DNA from: an uncultured Eubacteriaceae bacterium
GTDB lineage: Bacteria; Bacillota; Clostridia; Eubacteriales; Eubacteriaceae
Length of the DNA stretch: 8,530 bases
Assembly (NCBI GenBank): GCA_947625585.1
Contig: CANQOZ010000049.1
Location: 1-8,530, forward strand
Reading direction: 5' to 3'
Every line of letters starts with the position of its first letter. Within the stretch, counting starts at the first letter, position 1. Under the pieces are notes generated by a model, which had not been told where the DNA came from, did no database searches, and saw only the letters and a list, made by a program, of their open reading frames with translations. The position numbers and the translations under genes are program-made. Below, one piece after another: positions 5,741 through 8,530 of this stretch.

Positions 5741-6556
5741 ATGTCAGAAGAAAATAATATTGATAAATTAGTAGTAAAGGTTTATGGAGCCTCTGATATC
5801 GGAAAATATAGACAGGAAAATCAGGATAGCTTTTATCTTGATGGTAAATATATGCATCAATTCCAAGCAAATGACAGTTACAAACTAGAGGAAAAGGCAA
5901 CTACTCCTCAATTATATGCCGTTTTTGATGGATTAGGTGGCGAAGAAGGTGGAGCTGTTTCTTCTAAAATTGCTTGTGAAACTATGAAGGAATTTCAAAA
6001 TAAGTTAACGACTTGTAAAATAGAAGACCTGTATGATGTATTCTGTGAGTATGCTACTCTAGCTAATGACAGAATATGTAAAGAACTTGGAAGTACTATT
6101 TATCCAAAAGGTGGAACAACTTTTGTAGCTATCCAAATTTCTGATGGTGTTTTTCATCCATTTTATTTAGGTGATTCTAGAATTTACATGGCATTTGATG
6201 ATTCCTTCTATCTAATTTCAGAAGACCATACTGTAGCAGCTCAAAAGGTTAAAGCTGGTCAAATGACTGAAGAAGAAGCCATGAGAAGTCCTGAAAATCA
6301 TATGTTGACAAACTTCCTAGGAGATCAACCTGATAGCGAGGACGTTAAAGTTGCAGCTAACAATGGAATAAAACTGGCGGACGGGATTACCGTTCTCTTA
6401 TGTAGTGACGGATTACATGACTACGTTCATCCGGCAGATGTTTTTAGAATTGTTAAAGAGTCTCCAGATCCAGCAATGGAATTAGTTAAGAAAGCTAATG
6501 AAAACGGTGGTTATGACAATATAACACCAGTTGTTATCCGTTTTGAAGAAGAATAA
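5741..6556 (+). CDS. PP2C-family Ser/Thr protein phosphatase
   Basis: A soluble, metal-dependent phosphoprotein phosphatase of 271 aa, slightly longer than the roughly 245-aa bacterial PrpC/Stp enzymes. The metal-binding and catalytic motifs of the PPM family are all present: RQENQDSF (24-31), DGLGG (63-67; D63), GGTTF (124-128), YLGDSRIY (142-149), SEDHTVAAQ (160-168), CSDGLHDYV (221-229; D223) and GGYDNIT (256-262; D259, N260). The protein therefore looks active. A short insertion (about 32-56) lies between the first motif and DGLGG. No transmembrane segment is seen. The ATG is preceded by AAAGAG (5727-5732) with an 8-nt gap. In Firmicutes such phosphatases usually sit next to a PASTA-type kinase gene (prkC/stkP), but no kinase is visible here, so the partner must be elsewhere. 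It is monocistronic, ending at a strong terminator. TATAAA at 5693-5698 may be its -10 box, without a clear -35. Confidence 0.93.
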   Translation: MSEENNIDKLVVKVYGASDIGKYRQENQDSFYLDGKYMHQFQANDSYKLEEKATTPQLYAVFDGLGGEEGGAVSSKIACETMKEFQNKLTTCKIEDLYDVFCEYATLANDRICKELGSTIYPKGGTTFVAIQISDGVFHPFYLGDSRIYMAFDDSFYLISEDHTVAAQKVKAGQMTEEEAMRSPENHMLTNFLGDQPDSEDVKVAANNGIKLADGITVLLCSDGLHDYVHPADVFRIVKESPDPAMELVKKANENGGYDNITPVVIRFEEE

Positions 6557-6561
6557 AACAG

Positions 6562-6597
6562 GACCTCAAGCTCAATTGCTTGAGGTCATATTTTTAA
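6562..6597. terminator. Bidirectional intrinsic terminator between convergent genes
   Basis: A perfect 10-bp stem, GACCTCAAGC (6562-6571) with GCTTGAGGTC (6578-6587), has a 6-nt loop. On the plus strand it is followed by ATATTTTT, ending the phosphatase transcript. On the minus strand it is followed by CTGTTTTATT, so it can also end the opposite gene. The stop codon of that gene (6574-6572) lies in the loop and its last codons form one arm. Confidence 0.9.
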
Positions 6598-7687
6598 GAT
6601 AGAACCTTTTTAATTCCTTTTTCGATTTAGCAGTAATTTCATCATTATTATTAAGTTTCTTCATATACTCTTCATAATCTTCAGGAGAGGTACATTTTTT
6701 ATAAAGTAATAGTAGGATTTTTACATCATCTTTTTGAATAGGGAACTTTAGAAATTCAGGAAAAAGTTCCTTAAAGTAGTTCATTTTGTCAAAGCATAGA
6801 GATACATATAAAAAGGATTGTAAACCAATAATAATACCTCCTTCATATATCTCCGCTAATTTTGGATTAGCTAAACCTTCGTCTAAAATATGAGTTATAT
6901 ACTCATAAGCTTGATCTAATTCATCATTAGCAGTTAAAAATGAAATGACAGGACCATAAGCTCCATACAAATGTTTAACATTATCAACTCTTTCTAAGAT
7001 TTTTTTAACAGGAACTTCATGGGTAATATGAACTTTTATGTAATGAGCTAGAATTTTACTGAAAACTTCATGAAAATCTGCTGACATCTCCTCTGAATTA
7101 AATTTTGATATTGCTTTTAGTAGTTTTTCGGCTGCAGGAAGATAGTAGTCAGATTCAGCATTATCAAAAAAGACACCAGACATAATTAGTGTTATAAGAT
7201 ATAGAATTTCATTGTTATAATTTTCTAAATCCACTTTTGATATAAAGTACTTAAGAATATCTTCATGCGTTTCTGGGTTACTCGTTCTATAATAATGAGG
7301 GAATACAGTTATTAATGGTAGTGGTAAATTTTCAATATTAACCGGTCCTAAGAAATCTTCATACTGTTCTGCTTCAAAATTTATTTCAACCCCATTTAGT
7401 ATGTCTAAAAGTTCCATTAATAATACATAAGGTAGAACCGTTTTATCATTTTTAACTAGATGTTTGAAAAAAGATTCATGAAATGTCTCCATAATGACAT
7501 CCATACACAAATATTCATCGACATCAATATATTTTAGTGTTCCTACCTGTAATTCATACAAACTGTTAAATGCTTGAAGAAATCTATGAAGCTTCTTTTC
7601 ATCATAAGTAACTTCTAAATCTTCATTTTTTGTTTTTGTTTTACTATCTTTATCCATGTTTTCCATTATATAGTTTTTTACCTTCAT
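6572..7687 (-). CDS. Uncharacterised 371-aa, predicted all-helical protein
   Basis: I do not recognise a family. The protein has no signal peptide, no membrane segment and no cysteine or catalytic motif pattern. The first ~30 residues are charged and low in complexity (KDSKTKTKNEDLEVTYDEKK), probably disordered. The rest reads as a run of amphipathic helices with regularly spaced Leu, Tyr and Phe, like an alpha-solenoid or TPR-like scaffold. Examples are 'LDQAYEYITHILDEGLANPK' (about 257-276) and 'FDKMNYFKELFPEFLKF' (about 298-314). The C-terminus is basic ('KSKKELKRFYLK'). The start at 7687 has a weak ribosome site; in-frame ATGs at 7666 and 7657 are alternatives, the last having GGA 5 nt upstream. 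A good promoter at 7719-7746 fits any of the three. The gene ends inside the terminator shared with the phosphatase. Base composition matches its neighbours, giving no sign of transfer. It is real by length and promoter; its function is unknown. Confidence 0.85.
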   Translation of the reverse strand: MKVKNYIMENMDKDSKTKTKNEDLEVTYDEKKLHRFLQAFNSLYELQVGTLKYIDVDEYLCMDVIMETFHESFFKHLVKNDKTVLPYVLLMELLDILNGVEINFEAEQYEDFLGPVNIENLPLPLITVFPHYYRTSNPETHEDILKYFISKVDLENYNNEILYLITLIMSGVFFDNAESDYYLPAAEKLLKAISKFNSEEMSADFHEVFSKILAHYIKVHITHEVPVKKILERVDNVKHLYGAYGPVISFLTANDELDQAYEYITHILDEGLANPKLAEIYEGGIIIGLQSFLYVSLCFDKMNYFKELFPEFLKFPIQKDDVKILLLLYKKCTSPEDYEEYMKKLNNNDEITAKSKKELKRFYLKNMTSSN

Positions 7688-7718
7688 TAACTTGACTTAA
7701 ACGGAATGATTTTTAATT

Positions 7719-7746
7719 ATTATAAAAAATTCTCAAATTTTTACAA
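7719..7746 (-). promoter_or_regulatory. Promoter of the 371-aa protein gene
   Basis: On the minus strand, TTGTAA (7746-7741, 4 of 6 to TTGACA), a 16-bp spacer and a perfect TATAAT (7724-7719) are followed by a leader of about 25 nt to the ATG at 7687. Confidence 0.7.
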
Positions 7747-7777
7747 TTCAAGTTTTTTAGATTTTTAAGTTGGGATT

Positions 7778-7845
7778 TTGGAATTGAAATTTCTCAGAAT
7801 TTATAAGCAAAAACTGTTAAAAAATATTTGTTTCATTATAAAATA
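7778..7845 (+). promoter_or_regulatory. Two alternative weak promoter candidates for argS
   Basis: Candidate one is TTGGAA (7778-7783), an 18-bp spacer and TATAAG (7802-7807), giving a leader near 38 nt. Candidate two is CTGTTA (7814-7819), a 17-bp spacer and TATAAA (7837-7842), which would start transcription almost at the ATG (7852). No Shine-Dalgarno sequence is present before argS, which favours the second, leaderless option slightly. Neither is strong. Confidence 0.35.
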
Positions 7846-7851
7846 TTAATC

Positions 7852-8530
7852 ATGTATACCAGACAAAAGACAGAACATGACATTGTAGATGAAATAAATA
7901 ATGCTTTAAATAAAGCTGTAGAAAATAAAGAATTAAATTTAGATATAAACGAAATTCCAGAGTTTGTTTTGGAAGTTCCTCGTGAAAAGGGTCATGGTGA
8001 CTTTGCAACAAATGCTGCAATGCAGTTAGCCAGATTTGCAAAAACTTCTCCTAGAAATGTTGCTGATGCTATTTTAAATAATTTTAATAGTGATGATCTT
8101 CCAATAGCCGATATAGAAATAGCTGGACCTGGGTTTATTAACTTTACCCTTAAGGATAATTGGCTATCTCCTGTAATTGAAGAAATTAATACTTTAAAAG
8201 GAGATTATGGTAAATCAAATTTAGGCGAAGGTAAAACTTTAAACTTAGAATATGTTTCAGCAAATCCAACGGGACCAATGCATTTGGGAAATGCCCGTGG
8301 TGGAGCAATTGGCAATGTCTTGGCTACTATTTTTGACTGGTCAGGCTACGACGTTACCGAAGAGTTTTACGTTAACGATGCTGGAAATCAAATAGAAAAA
8401 TTTGCTGATTCATTAGAAGCCAGATATCAACAACTCATTGGAAATGATATTGAATTAGCAGAAGACTTATACCAGGGAATAGACATTAGAGATAGAGTTC
8501 AGGAATATCTTGATACTTTGAGTGATGATG
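7852..8530 (+). CDS. argS: Arginyl-tRNA synthetase, N-terminal 226 codons (cut by window edge)
   Basis: A cytoplasmic class I aminoacyl-tRNA synthetase that charges tRNA-Arg with arginine using ATP. Visible parts are the N-terminal Add-1 tRNA-recognition domain (about 1-105) and the start of the Rossmann catalytic domain. The Add-1 domain includes 'EVPREKGHGDFATNAAMQLA' (41-60) and 'AGPGFINFTL' (91-100). The catalytic domain shows 'VSANPTGPMHLGNARGG' (135-151), whose HLGN (144-147) is the HIGH motif, and 'EFYVNDAGNQIEKFA' (171-185). The KMSKS-like region and anticodon-binding domain lie beyond the right edge. The frame is open to the end. The ATG at 7852 is chosen because it starts the typical Add-1 domain; no Shine-Dalgarno sequence is seen. 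No T-box element is present in the 164 bp upstream. The catalytic region resembles clostridial ArgS more than the B. subtilis form, the main clue to lineage here. Confidence 0.97.
   Translation, partial: MYTRQKTEHDIVDEINNALNKAVENKELNLDINEIPEFVLEVPREKGHGDFATNAAMQLARFAKTSPRNVADAILNNFNSDDLPIADIEIAGPGFINFTLKDNWLSPVIEEINTLKGDYGKSNLGEGKTLNLEYVSANPTGPMHLGNARGGAIGNVLATIFDWSGYDVTEEFYVNDAGNQIEKFADSLEARYQQLIGNDIELAEDLYQGIDIRDRVQEYLDTLSDD

Noticed and set aside
5688..5900. Open frame of 70 codons on the minus strand across the phosphatase start
   Set aside because: It covers the phosphatase start on the opposite strand and encodes a low-complexity Tyr/Phe-rich peptide with no recognisable features.
7744..7786. 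Inverted repeat CAATTC / GAATTG in the divergent gap before argS
   Set aside because: The arms are only 6 bp, 31 bp apart and AT-rich, and partly coincide with a -35 box; this is expected by chance at this composition.
7688..7851. T-box riboswitch upstream of argS
   Set aside because: The T-box core (TGGNACCGCG-like) and an associated terminator hairpin are absent, and the gap also has to hold the promoter of the divergent gene.
7850..8041. Open frame of 63 codons on the minus strand at the argS start
   Set aside because: It is antisense to the conserved Add-1 domain of ArgS and has no support of its own.
1..8530. Mycoplasma-type genetic code suggested by extreme AT-richness
   Set aside because: TGA serves as the stop codon at 2305-2307 and 6574-6572, and Trp is encoded by TGG throughout the genes.

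Overview
This 8.5 kb window is strongly AT-rich, densely coded chromosomal DNA. It looks like a low-GC Bacillota (Firmicutes) genome, probably Clostridia-related. The reasons are the Shine-Dalgarno and promoter styles, the CtpE/Exp7-type P-type ATPase, the metallo-beta-lactamase subfamily, and an ArgS whose signature region (VSANPTGPMHLGNARGG) resembles clostridial enzymes. TGA is used as a stop in at least two genes and TGG encodes Trp, so the code is the standard bacterial one and not a Mollicutes code. The lineage is an inference from remembered family patterns; no search was possible.

Layout. (1) 1-444, minus strand: a two-gene unit with a strong promoter (504-531). It encodes a divergent pRiA4b ORF-3-like protein (TTG start) and then, 2 nt later, the N-terminus of a helix-turn-helix protein cut by the window edge. 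(2) 597-2983, plus strand: three genes with overlapping ends. They encode an O6-alkylguanine-DNA alkyltransferase (ogt), an RNase Z-like metallo-beta-lactamase with a very basic N-terminal extension of about 105 residues, and a YjjG-family HAD nucleotidase. An intrinsic terminator, whose left arm lies inside the last codons, closes the unit. (3) 3137-5557, minus strand: a cation-transporting P-type ATPase of the CtpE/Exp7 type. (4) 5741-6556, plus strand: a PP2C-type Ser/Thr phosphatase. (5) 6572-7687, minus strand: a 371-residue, probably all-helical protein of no recognised family, convergent with the phosphatase and sharing a bidirectional terminator with it. (6) 7852-8530, plus strand: the first 226 codons of arginyl-tRNA synthetase.

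How the genes may work together. The three-gene plus-strand unit reads as a repair and sanitation operon: direct reversal of alkylated guanine, removal of non-canonical nucleotides, and a metal-dependent hydrolase of unknown substrate placed between them. This is inferred from gene order; each core family is well established. The remaining genes look like independent units: ion transport, protein dephosphorylation, an orphan helical protein, and translation.

No complete insertion sequence, CRISPR array, tRNA, rRNA or recognisable riboswitch was found. No intergenic gap exceeds about 185 bases. The window is mostly ordinary core genome. The places most worth a second look are the basic extension on the metallo-beta-lactamase, the orphan helical protein, the repeat-decorated promoter of the leftmost operon, and the substitution in the ATPase M4 ion-binding motif.
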